Positions 53,322 through 60,661 of a DNA stretch of 64,000 bases are shown here, piece after piece. Both the position numbers and the translations under genes were made by a program. How positions within the stretch are numbered: the first letter of the stretch is position 1; every line of letters starts with the position of its first letter. The DNA comes from Chitinophaga varians. GTDB lineage: Bacteria > Bacteroidota > Bacteroidia > Chitinophagales > Chitinophagaceae. Under the pieces are notes generated by a model, which saw only the letters and a list, made by a program, of their open reading frames with translations, was not told the DNA's origin and did not search any database. The DNA lies in contig NZ_JABAIA010000004.1 of NCBI RefSeq assembly GCF_012641275.1, positions 310,001-374,000 of the forward strand, read 5' to 3'.

Positions 53322-53687
53322 GATGCATCACGGTTGGATGTAAAAAAAGAAACCGCTTCACTTCCGCCGGAAATGAAACGAATGAAAATAACGCTATAAG
53401 TACGGGGCCCCCGGTATACGGCCGTCAGATCAACAGCCCGGGGCTTGTGTATGGAAGTCCTTGAAATTGGAAATGAAGTACAGCTTTTTACAGAAGCAAC
53501 AGAAGGAGATGACAGCAGCTTTTTCCGCTACAGGAGCGGAAAATAGGCGGTGTTGCTTTGTGTTGTATGATAAAAACTGTAACATGACGGCTGCAAAGAT
53601 ACGAAAAATCACGGGGGTATTATATCAGATCAGGCAAACGGGATCGATATCATCATATCGGTCCCGTTTTATTTCCTGTGATGTCAT
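53322..53687. other. Intergenic region with terminator
   Basis: About 366 bases between the FemAB-like gene start and the serine hydrolase stop, both on the minus strand. A plus-strand frame (53461-53691) runs through it but overlaps the terminator and reads like non-coding sequence. The FemAB promoter should lie near 53322-53400. No other structure was seen. Confidence 0.5.
53636..53673. terminator. Rho-independent terminator
   Basis: AAACGGGATCGATAT / ATATCGGTCCCGTTT, a long stem with a 4-base loop and TTTTATTT on the plus side. On the minus strand it follows the serine hydrolase stop by ~15 bases. Confidence 0.7.
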
Positions 53688-54971
53688 TTAATCTTCCAAC
53701 GCCTGATACACGGCCACTTTAAATTCATCGCCAATGCTCCAGTACGGTGATAAATACTCCTGTGTAAAGAGGATGCCGATCAGGTCCTGTTTGGGATCGG
53801 CCCAGTAGTGGGTATTAAAAGCGCCGCCCCAGCTAAAGGTGCCGATGCTGTAGGGCATCAGGTGGTCGTTGGCCGCTGTTTCCAGTGCGAAGCCGAGGCC
53901 GAAACAGAAAGGCTCCGGTTGGGCGGGCAGGGGAGAAGGACGTACGCCTTTCTCCAGCTGGTTGGTCAGCATGAGGGCCACTGTAGCGGGACTGATCAGT
54001 TTTTTGCTGGTGTTGTCATGTTGGTCGGTGTATTTTCCATGGTGCAGGAAGAGCGCCAGGAATTTGGCATAGTCTGCCGCGGTGGACACCAGGCCGGCGC
54101 CGCCGGAGAGGTAAGTGCCCTGGCGGTTGGGATACAGCGGGTCTACGCCTTCATAGATCGGATGGGTGACGGGCAGCATTTTGCCGTTTACGTCTTCATA
54201 GAGGGTTACCAGTTTCTTTTGTTTGGCCGGCGGCAGGTGGAAATAGGTGTCCTGCATGTCCAGTGGAGCAAATACCCGCTGTTGCAGGAACACGTCCAGC
54301 GGCTGACCGCTCCATATTTCGATGAGATAACCCAGTACGTCGGTATTGAGGCCGTAGGTAAAGGCCAGCCCTGGGTCATGCATCAGCGGCTGTTGCGCCA
54401 GCAGGTTGATTTTTGTCTTCAGGTCGGAAACCATGGTGCCGACACCGCTGGGCACACCTGCTTTAGCATAGATGGCCTGCATCTGCGGATCGCTGAACAC
54501 GGCGGCGTAGGCGATGCCGGAGGTGTGACGGAGCAGGTCGCGCACGGTGATTTCGCGTGTAGCCGGCCGCGTAGTATAGCTGCTGTCTTTCGGGTTGAAG
54601 GACACTTTCACCCGCGGGTTTTTGAAGGCGGGGATGAATAGGGACACCGGGTCGTCCAGTTGGAATTTCCCTTCTTCCCATAGTATCATTGTACCCAGAC
54701 TGATAATAGCTTTGGTTTGTGAAGCGATGCGGAAGATGTTGTCTGTCTGCATGGTTTTGCGGGATGCTACATCGGCATAACCGAAAGCCTTGTTGTACAC
54801 AACCTGCCCGTGACGGATAACCAGGGCGGTGGCACCGGGAATATGGCCGGCTGTTATATGGCGGTTGATGACATCGTCAATGCGGGAAGTCCGCTGTGCG
54901 TCCAGGCCGGACTGGGCATAGGAAGTAAGGGTGATGGCCATGGCGGCGATCACAGTAAATATACTTTTCAT
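53688..54971 (-). CDS. Secreted serine hydrolase, class C beta-lactamase-like
   Basis: 427 residues. Signal peptide MKSIFTVIAAMAITLTSYAQ. The nucleophile motif SxxK is FRIASQTKAIISLGT; the second motif is FTYGLNTDVLGYLIEIWSG (Tyr base, the YGLxTDVLG form typical of the esterase branch); the third region is FSWGGAFNTHYWADPKQDLIGI. This pattern is closer to beta-lactamase-fold esterases and D-peptidase-like enzymes than to drug-hydrolysing AmpC. A 12-codon extension upstream is open but the signal peptide fixes the start. Divergent from a LysR regulator, which may control it. Confidence 0.88.
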   Translation of the reverse strand: MKSIFTVIAAMAITLTSYAQSGLDAQRTSRIDDVINRHITAGHIPGATALVIRHGQVVYNKAFGYADVASRKTMQTDNIFRIASQTKAIISLGTMILWEEGKFQLDDPVSLFIPAFKNPRVKVSFNPKDSSYTTRPATREITVRDLLRHTSGIAYAAVFSDPQMQAIYAKAGVPSGVGTMVSDLKTKINLLAQQPLMHDPGLAFTYGLNTDVLGYLIEIWSGQPLDVFLQQRVFAPLDMQDTYFHLPPAKQKKLVTLYEDVNGKMLPVTHPIYEGVDPLYPNRQGTYLSGGAGLVSTAADYAKFLALFLHHGKYTDQHDNTSKKLISPATVALMLTNQLEKGVRPSPLPAQPEPFCFGLGFALETAANDHLMPYSIGTFSWGGAFNTHYWADPKQDLIGILFTQEYLSPYWSIGDEFKVAVYQALED

Positions 54972-55082
54972 AATGGTGTTTGTTATTTTTTGTGTTTGAT
55001 AGGGCAAAGATGGTGTCTTCTGATCTATAAATAAAATAGCATAAATTATATCAATCTATAAAGAAAATTATACTTTTGGGGT

Positions 55083-55970
55083 ATGATAAATTTTGAATGG
55101 TTCCGCACTTTTAAGGCTATCTATCAGACAGGCACGCTCACCGGCGCTGCGCAGGAATTATTGATATCACAGCCTAACGTAAGCCAGCATCTGGCAGGAC
55201 TGGAAGCGTATATCTGTCATCCGCTGTTTGAACGGCAGCCGCGGCGCATGGTACCGACCGATTTTGGTAAACTGCTGTATACGGAGGTGATTGATGCGGT
55301 GGAGAAACTGGAGAAAGTAGAGCTGGACTTCCGCAATACCTGTGCGTGGGAAGTGCCGCTCACCTGCGTGGGCGCGCCGAAAGAGTTTTTCCAGGCCATC
55401 ATTGCGCCGCGTATCAGTCAGTCGGACGCCAGCTTCATCTTTGAATTTGGTGATCCCCGGCAGCTGCTGGACAAAGTGCTCAGGCATGAGATGTATTTTA
55501 CGCTGACCACCACCTGCGGGCATGAAAAAAACATCGTGTATGAGCCGGTACTGGAAGAACGGTTTATATTGGTGGGCAACGCCGGACTGGATGACAGCGG
55601 CCTGCGTAAGGCCCTTCGGAAAAAGGACATGGCGGCAGCGGAAGCGTGGCTATACGAACAGCCATGGTACGCTTATAGCAGCGATATTCCTCCTGTTCGC
55701 CGCTTCTGGCAGGAGAATTTCCATAAACGCCCGCAGATAAAACCCCGCTTTGTTATCCCGGATTATGAAGGCATCCTCAGGGCGCTGGCCGCCGGCAACG
55801 GTGTCACCATTGTACCGGACTACCTGGTAAAAGACTACCTGGGCAAAAAGGAGCTGAAACAACTCTGGGCAGACGCTGATGCCTCCTGTCAGACGTACTA
55901 CCTGGCTTATGACAAAACACGCGTCACCACGCCACAGCTAAAGCGGGTAAAAGCCCTGTTGCATTTATAA
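55083..55970 (+). CDS. LysR-family transcriptional regulator
   Basis: 295 residues with the LysR N-terminal HTH (NFEWFRTFKAIYQTGTLTGAAQELLISQPNVSQHLAGLEAYICHPLFERQPRRMVPTDFGKLLY) and a periplasmic-binding-like effector domain. It is divergent from the serine hydrolase, the usual LysR/target layout. A TACTTTTG -7 element ends only 5 bases before the ATG, which would make the transcript leaderless or nearly so. Effector unknown. Confidence 0.92.
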   Translation: MINFEWFRTFKAIYQTGTLTGAAQELLISQPNVSQHLAGLEAYICHPLFERQPRRMVPTDFGKLLYTEVIDAVEKLEKVELDFRNTCAWEVPLTCVGAPKEFFQAIIAPRISQSDASFIFEFGDPRQLLDKVLRHEMYFTLTTTCGHEKNIVYEPVLEERFILVGNAGLDDSGLRKALRKKDMAAAEAWLYEQPWYAYSSDIPPVRRFWQENFHKRPQIKPRFVIPDYEGILRALAAGNGVTIVPDYLVKDYLGKKELKQLWADADASCQTYYLAYDKTRVTTPQLKRVKALLHL

Positions 55971-56017
55971 GCCCTTTTGGTTATTTTGTCCGGTAGAACA
56001 GCAATTATCCGTAAATA

Positions 56018-57091
56018 ATGCTTATGTACCGTTCAGTATGGCTAACGGTGGCGTATATACTCTCAGCCGCCACTTTGTTTGCCCAAAACAATGCACAACG
56101 CGCCGGCCTGTTACAGGCGGCGGTCGACAAACATCTGTATGAACCGCGTACCGGTCTTTATATTCAGACGAGCGACCCGGCAAAGAACCATAACCCGCAT
56201 GCTGATCTGTGGGGACTTTGTGCGCTGGTGCAGGCTGCCAACGAGATGGAGGGGCTGCACCCCGGGAAGGCTTACCTGAAGCCGGTCGTGAAAGCTATTG
56301 ACCAGTACTATGACCCCATCCCGCCTGCGCCCGGCTACGCTTCGTATGTAGTAAAAGAGCGGCGGGAAGACCGTTACTACGACGATAACCAGTGGATAGG
56401 CATCGCTTACCTGGATGCTTACGCCCGTACCAAACAGCGGACTTATCTCGACAAAGGCGCTGAGATTTACCGGTTTATGATGACCGGCTTCGATACGGTG
56501 AGCGGCGGTGGTTTATACTGGAAAGAAGGAGATAAGACGACTAAAAATACCTGTTCCAATGGTCCGGGCATCCTGCTGGCTTTGCAGCTGTACGAAGCCA
56601 CGCACCGGAAGACCTACCTGGACACTGCGCTGCTGCTGTATCAGTGGACAAACAAACATCTTCGCAATGCCAACGGCGTATTCTGGGACGCGATCAAGCC
56701 GTTGGAGAACAACCGCATCGATTCTGCTACGTATACCTATAACAGTGGTATCATGCTGGAGGCTAATGTAAAGCTGTACCGTATTACGCGGCAGCCACAG
56801 TACCTGAAAGAGGCACAGCAGATTGCCGCCGGCACACTGCAGCGGTTCTACCGGGACGGCCGGTTTCATTCCTCTTATTGGTTCAATGCCGTGTTGCTGC
56901 GCGGGTACCTGGCCCTTTACCGGGAAGACAAGGACCGGCGGTATGTAGATGCCATGCAGACTTACGCCGACAAGGTGTGGGAGGAGGACCGGGACGCCGG
57001 CAGCAATATGCTGGGAAAGAAGCCGGAGAAAGAGTTGCTGGGACAGGCCGGTATGATGGAGATCTACGCCCGGCTGGCAGCACTTCCCTGA
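56018..57091 (+). CDS. Glycoside hydrolase family 76 (alpha-1,6-mannanase-like)
   Basis: 357 residues. Signal peptide ending TLFAQ, then an (alpha/alpha)6 barrel. The GH76 catalytic Asp pair is in EDRYYDDNQWIGIAYLDAY; other family phrases are YWKEGDKTTKNTCSNGPGILLALQLYEAT and YTYNSGIMLEANVKLY. GH76 enzymes cut alpha-1,6-mannose backbones of fungal mannan. It is a single gene ending in a terminator, not part of a SusC/SusD unit here. A second ATG two codons in is an alternative start. Confidence 0.88.
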   Translation: MLMYRSVWLTVAYILSAATLFAQNNAQRAGLLQAAVDKHLYEPRTGLYIQTSDPAKNHNPHADLWGLCALVQAANEMEGLHPGKAYLKPVVKAIDQYYDPIPPAPGYASYVVKERREDRYYDDNQWIGIAYLDAYARTKQRTYLDKGAEIYRFMMTGFDTVSGGGLYWKEGDKTTKNTCSNGPGILLALQLYEATHRKTYLDTALLLYQWTNKHLRNANGVFWDAIKPLENNRIDSATYTYNSGIMLEANVKLYRITRQPQYLKEAQQIAAGTLQRFYRDGRFHSSYWFNAVLLRGYLALYREDKDRRYVDAMQTYADKVWEEDRDAGSNMLGKKPEKELLGQAGMMEIYARLAALP

Positions 57092-57115
57092 TTCAATGCA
57101 CGCCTACAAAATAAT

Positions 57116-57146
57116 AAGCCGCGCTGGTAAATACCAGTGCGGCTTT
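57116..57146 (+). terminator. Rho-independent terminator
   Basis: AAGCCGCgCTGG / CCAGtGCGGCTT stem with a 6-base loop and TTTT after it, ending the GH76 gene; the minus-strand gene that follows converges on it. Confidence 0.8.
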
Positions 57147-57171
57147 TCCTGTTGTTGTCGTTGTCGTATGA

Positions 57172-58224
57172 TTAAAATCTTGTGATCAAAGCGATGCCCT
57201 GATAGTTGTCGAGGGCGTTTTCATCGAGAAACACTACGTTGCCGCCTTTATGCAGCACTGTGTCGATGACGGGCAGCGTCACGTCCGTAGAGCCGTTGCC
57301 GTTACCCAGGGTGATGACGCCCTTGTCGATGTGGCCGGTGGGAAGGTAGGTTTGCCCGATATAGAGCGTATCTGCCTGTCCGTTTTCGGCGGCGGTGTAA
57401 ATATCGTTCAGGTCTACCAGCAGGCGTTGTGCAGACTGGGCGGCATTGATGGCCTGCAGGGCGGCGTCCTGTTTTCCGGCGATGTATTGTTGAATGACCG
57501 GGAAAGTCACTTTTGCGATGTCCGGGTCGGAAGTGTCGTCGAAGCTACCGTGATGGGTACCGATTACCAGTCCCCTGATGTCCATTATTTCCTGATAGAA
57601 GGCGAGGTTTCTTTCTTCTCCCAACAGGATCACCGGCAACGGATTCTCTTCATAATATTTTTTAAATCGTTTATCCGCTGTATTAAAGAACTCTTTCAGG
57701 AGGTTGTCCACGATCTGGTCATGTTTCAGGCGCATGGGATCGGTGGTGTAATAATTGTTGAGATAAGGGAAATCCTTGTTTTTCACTTCGCTTACTATTT
57801 CGTCATTAAACGCTTCCAGTAGCCGTATTTTCTGGCGGGAAACGGAAATGATATAATAGTGTTCGCTCTGCTGGACGGCTTTGAGCAGTGGCCGGATCTC
57901 GAAGCGGTCGCCGATCACGTACCGGTCGGTGGTAGTGACGGGCAAGCGTTTCACCTGGATGGAGTCCGGGCTGGCGAAGATGGCCAGTGTGTCCAGGTTA
58001 TAGTCGTGATTGATGGACTTTTCGGTTTCTTTTATTTTGTCGAGCACGGGCCATACGATCCTTTTATCGAACTGTTCATATAGCTCTTTTTCCACCTGTG
58101 TGATGAGGTTTTTGAGGTGGATGCTGTCTTGTTTATTGTCGGGGAAGGTGCGATGGGTAGACACCAGGATGGTCACAGCCGGCGTGCCGGTATATTGGCT
58201 TAGATTGATCAGTGTTTGTTCCAT
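57172..58224 (-). CDS. baeRF3-like (bacterial release-factor-fold family) protein
   Basis: 350 residues. The opening VTILVSTHRTFPDNKQDSIHLKNLITQVEKEL, the central FEIRPLLKAVQQSEHYYIISVSRQKIRLLE and the later domain (PVILLGEERNLAFYQEI, GNVVFLDENALDNYQGIALITRF) match the layout of the bacterial baeRF family 3 proteins, which share the archaeo-eukaryotic eRF1 core fold and are proposed to act at ribosomes. The function of this member is unknown. The start MEQTLINLSQ replaces a 24-codon extension. It lies 89 bases downstream of the TetR gene on the same strand. Confidence 0.65.
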   Translation of the reverse strand: MEQTLINLSQYTGTPAVTILVSTHRTFPDNKQDSIHLKNLITQVEKELYEQFDKRIVWPVLDKIKETEKSINHDYNLDTLAIFASPDSIQVKRLPVTTTDRYVIGDRFEIRPLLKAVQQSEHYYIISVSRQKIRLLEAFNDEIVSEVKNKDFPYLNNYYTTDPMRLKHDQIVDNLLKEFFNTADKRFKKYYEENPLPVILLGEERNLAFYQEIMDIRGLVIGTHHGSFDDTSDPDIAKVTFPVIQQYIAGKQDAALQAINAAQSAQRLLVDLNDIYTAAENGQADTLYIGQTYLPTGHIDKGVITLGNGNGSTDVTLPVIDTVLHKGGNVVFLDENALDNYQGIALITRF

Positions 58225-58313
58225 AATTCCTGGTTTTTCTGGTGACGGGGAATGTTCCCCTGCGTTTATTATGCAAAAATGCGGGGAAACGCGCACCTGA
58301 AAAATGACAGGGG

Positions 58314-58940
58314 TCAGTTTATGCCCTGATGTTTGTCAGCCTGTTGTCTTCCTTTGGCCGTGAGGTAGGGGTAGAACTGGTTGAACAGCACGTCTGCGTA
58401 GTATTGGACGGCTTTTTTGCCTTTGAGCTGCATTTTTATTTCATTGTGCGACAGGGCGAAGTCGGCCATGATATATTGCTGGGTGATTAGATTTTTCCAG
58501 ATATAGGGGGGGATGTCATCTCGGAAGATGCCTTCTTTGATGAGGGTGTTGAACAGGACGAGAAATTGTTCTTCGCGGGCTTTGTCCCAGCTGTTGTAGA
58601 GCGTTTTCACTTCCGGTACGCGGCGGGCCACTTCCACGAAGTGGAGGAAGATAAAGCGGTATTGCCAGATATGGTCGATCAGTATTTCCACCCAATGCCG
58701 GAAATGTTCCAGGTTTACCTGGTTGAGGTTTTCGTTATGTGTAAAAAAGCGGGAGAAGCCGTCGTTGAGCTCTTTGAAGAGAACGAGGATGATTTCGTTG
58801 GTGTTTTTGTAATGGTACTGGAGATTGCCGTGGCTGATGTCCAGTTCTTTAGCGATATGCCGTATAGTGATGGCGTCGATGCCCTGTTCGTTGAACAGTT
58901 TGAGCGCTGCTTTCCGTATTTTTTCTTTTGTGTCTACCAT
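58314..58940 (-). CDS. TetR-family transcriptional regulator
   Basis: 208 residues with an N-terminal TetR HTH (TKEKIRKAALKLFNEQGIDAITIRHIAKELDISHGNLQYHYKNTNEIILVLF) and a long helical ligand domain rich in aromatic residues. A 16-base palindrome abuts the start codon, so autoregulation is likely. The baeRF3-like gene follows on the same strand and may be co-regulated. Confidence 0.92.
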   Translation of the reverse strand: MVDTKEKIRKAALKLFNEQGIDAITIRHIAKELDISHGNLQYHYKNTNEIILVLFKELNDGFSRFFTHNENLNQVNLEHFRHWVEILIDHIWQYRFIFLHFVEVARRVPEVKTLYNSWDKAREEQFLVLFNTLIKEGIFRDDIPPYIWKNLITQQYIMADFALSHNEIKMQLKGKKAVQYYADVLFNQFYPYLTAKGRQQADKHQGIN

Positions 58941-58956
58941 TAGTACAAATGTACTA
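58941..58956. promoter_or_regulatory. TetR operator candidate
   Basis: TAGTAC AAAT GTACTA, a palindrome of 6+6 bases lying immediately upstream of the TetR start codon, in an AT-rich promoter region. Confidence 0.6.
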
Positions 58957-59089
58957 TTTTTTTCGACTGAGATTATTTTATGTGTTGATGATGATATAAT
59001 ATTACATTATTCCTTAATTTTAAGTTTTTCATTATTTTTCAGGGCGGGAAATGTTCCCGTTGTGTTAAACGATAAACCTATCCTAACCT

Positions 59090-59494
59090 ATGAGGCTGTT
59101 GTTGTTCCTGGTTTTTGCCTTAGTGCAGTTGGCTGTCAACGGACAGACGGCGGCGCCGACGGCTAAAAAAGGGAACCGGGCGACGGAGTTTCAGATGAAG
59201 GAGGGGAGTTACCTGGCGTTTGCACAGGTGAACCTGAGCATGGGGGAAATCGGTTTCCAGGTGGAAGTGGCCTGTGAGCATAAAAAAAGCGGCTCCAAAC
59301 TGGAGTTCCGTATAGACAAGCCAAAAGGTAAGGTGATTGGCACCCTGGACATCCCTTATACCGGCGACAGCACCTATGCCCTGAAACTGACGGGCAACCT
59401 GCGCCATGCGGAAGGTATACATGACCTGTACCTGGTAGCCAAAGGAGGCGTGGCTTTCAGTGTTACCTCCTTCAGTTTTATCCACAATTATTAG
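59090..59494 (+). CDS. Secreted CBM6-like beta-sandwich protein
   Basis: 134 residues: signal peptide MRLLLFLVFALVQLAVNGQ, then a single domain with CBM6/35-like strands (GSKLEFRIDKPKGKVIGTLDIPYTGD, LRHAEGIHDLYLVAKGG, FSVTSFSFIHNY). Carbohydrate-binding modules of this type usually belong to larger enzymes; here it stands alone, without a catalytic domain. Its binding target is unknown. Confidence 0.7.
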   Translation: MRLLLFLVFALVQLAVNGQTAAPTAKKGNRATEFQMKEGSYLAFAQVNLSMGEIGFQVEVACEHKKSGSKLEFRIDKPKGKVIGTLDIPYTGDSTYALKLTGNLRHAEGIHDLYLVAKGGVAFSVTSFSFIHNY

Positions 59495-59535
59495 TATATC
59501 CTTTCCCGTTAGTTTGAAAAAAAATTTACTTTTTG

Positions 59536-59566
59536 TTTGGAGAATTAAAATGAGTGCTTATCTTTG
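59536..59566 (+). promoter_or_regulatory. Consensus Bacteroidota promoter of tRNA-Leu
   Basis: TTTG at 59536-59539, 19 bases, TATCTTTG at 59559-59566: a perfect match to the known TTTG-N19-TAnnTTTG pattern. It lies 24 bases upstream of the tRNA 5' end. Confidence 0.85.
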
Positions 59567-59590
59567 CGCTCCCTGATCACAATATCAGTT

Positions 59591-59674
59591 GCCCAGATGG
59601 CGAAATTGGTAGACGCACTGTGTTCAGGTCGCAGCGCCTGCAAGGGTGTGCTGGTTCGAATCCAGTTCTGGGCA
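59591..59674 (+). tRNA. tRNA-Leu (CAG)
   Basis: 84-base type II tRNA. Acceptor stem GCCCAGA / TCTGGGC, anticodon stem CTGTG / CGCAG with CAG at 59625-59627, an extra variable arm, and T arm CTGGTTCGAATCCAG. The discriminator base is A, as for Leu. The 3' CCA is not encoded. Confidence 0.95.
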
Positions 59675-59678
59675 CGTA

Positions 59679-59717
59679 ATAGGTTGTAAGTAATTTGACT
59701 TACAACCTATTTTTTTG
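59679..59717 (+). terminator. Terminator of tRNA-Leu
   Basis: ATAGGTTGTAAGT / ACTTACAACCTAT stem with a short loop and TTTTTTT, starting 4 bases after the tRNA. The ~275 bases from here to the next gene hold nothing that I recognise. Confidence 0.85.
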
Positions 59718-59993
59718 TTTGGATATGCCTTTATCCGCTTCCCCGCCTTAATCAGTCCCCAAAGCGTTTATGCTTAACCGTTATACCGGCCTTCGCTGTG
59801 ACCCGAAATGTCAATAAATATGAAAAAGTTACTATTTGTCACAAGCAACCTCATCAATGTCTCAAAATCCGCTATACGGCTGCATTAGAAAATAATATAT
59901 ATTGCAGCTATACATCTGTCCGGTTACTATCGCAATCATCTTAGTTTTCAGAAGCTCCCTTATTGATATTTATTAACACCCAATCTTTTTGCT

Positions 59994-60569
59994 ATGAAAA
60001 GAATGACCTCCATCTTACTGCTGTCAGGTGCTCTTTTAACCGCGAATATAGCTGGTTATGCACAAAATACGGTGCCGCAGCAGACCATCGAAAAGGCTTC
60101 CAAAGCAGAAAAGAAGAAAAAGAAACAGGCGGAAGACAAGGCAGCCACCACGCAGGACCAAGCCGCTACCACGGCTAAGAAGACCAGGTCCAGGGCTGCA
60201 AAAGAAGAGGCAAATGCTACCAACGTTGTTACCGAAACAACGAAAAAAGCAAGGACGAAAGCTGCTAAAGAAGAAACAAACACCACTAACGCTGTTACTG
60301 AAACACCTAAAAAAACAAGGACTAAAGCAACTAACGTAACCACAGCTCCGGTATCTGCTCCAACAGTTCCCACGCCTGCCCCTGCAGCAACCCAAAAACC
60401 TGCTCCTGTTGCTCCGGCAGTAGCTCCCGTCAGAAAAGCGGCTCCTGCCAGCGGCGGTGATCAGGTAGTGGGTACCGATGCCAAGGGGCGTACCATCTAT
60501 CAGGGCCCCCGTGGCGGGCAATACTACATCAATAAAAACGGTAACAAAACTTATCTCAAAAAACAATAA
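59994..60569 (+). CDS. Secreted Lys/Ala/Pro-rich protein with C-terminal GPRGGxYY motif
   Basis: 191 residues. Signal peptide (SILLLSGALLTANIAGYAQ), then a low-complexity basic region with three related TKK/RTKA repeats (TKKARTKAAKEETN, PKKTRTKAT), a Pro/Ala linker, and a ~30-residue C-terminal motif (TIYQGPRGGQYYINKNGNKTYLKK). That motif resembles the small PBCV basic adaptor domain found in many Bacteroidota proteins. The repeats look histone-H1-like but the signal peptide points to the envelope. Function unknown. Confidence 0.7.
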   Translation: MKRMTSILLLSGALLTANIAGYAQNTVPQQTIEKASKAEKKKKKQAEDKAATTQDQAATTAKKTRSRAAKEEANATNVVTETTKKARTKAAKEETNTTNAVTETPKKTRTKATNVTTAPVSAPTVPTPAPAATQKPAPVAPAVAPVRKAAPASGGDQVVGTDAKGRTIYQGPRGGQYYINKNGNKTYLKKQ

Positions 60570-60588
60570 CAACGATTTGTAAAAAAAC

Positions 60589-60621
60589 GAGGACGTCTCA
60601 TTTATTTGGAGACGTCCTCTG
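60589..60621. terminator. Bidirectional terminator-like hairpin
   Basis: GAGGACGTCTC / GAGACGTCCTC stem with an ATTTATTT-type loop between the convergent Lys-rich gene and TonB receptor gene; A-run upstream, short T-run downstream. Confidence 0.65.
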
Positions 60622-60661
60622 TTTATGCCATTGTTGAAATCTCCCCCGGCCGATAGGGGTA

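Noticed and set aside
53461..53691. Plus-strand frame of 76 codons
   Set aside because: It runs through a strong terminator and into the 3' end of the serine hydrolase gene; the translation is not protein-like.
53808..54641. Plus-strand open frame of 277 codons opposite the serine hydrolase
   Set aside because: The hydrolase motifs (SxxK, YGLxTD) fix the coding strand; the opposite frame has no family features.
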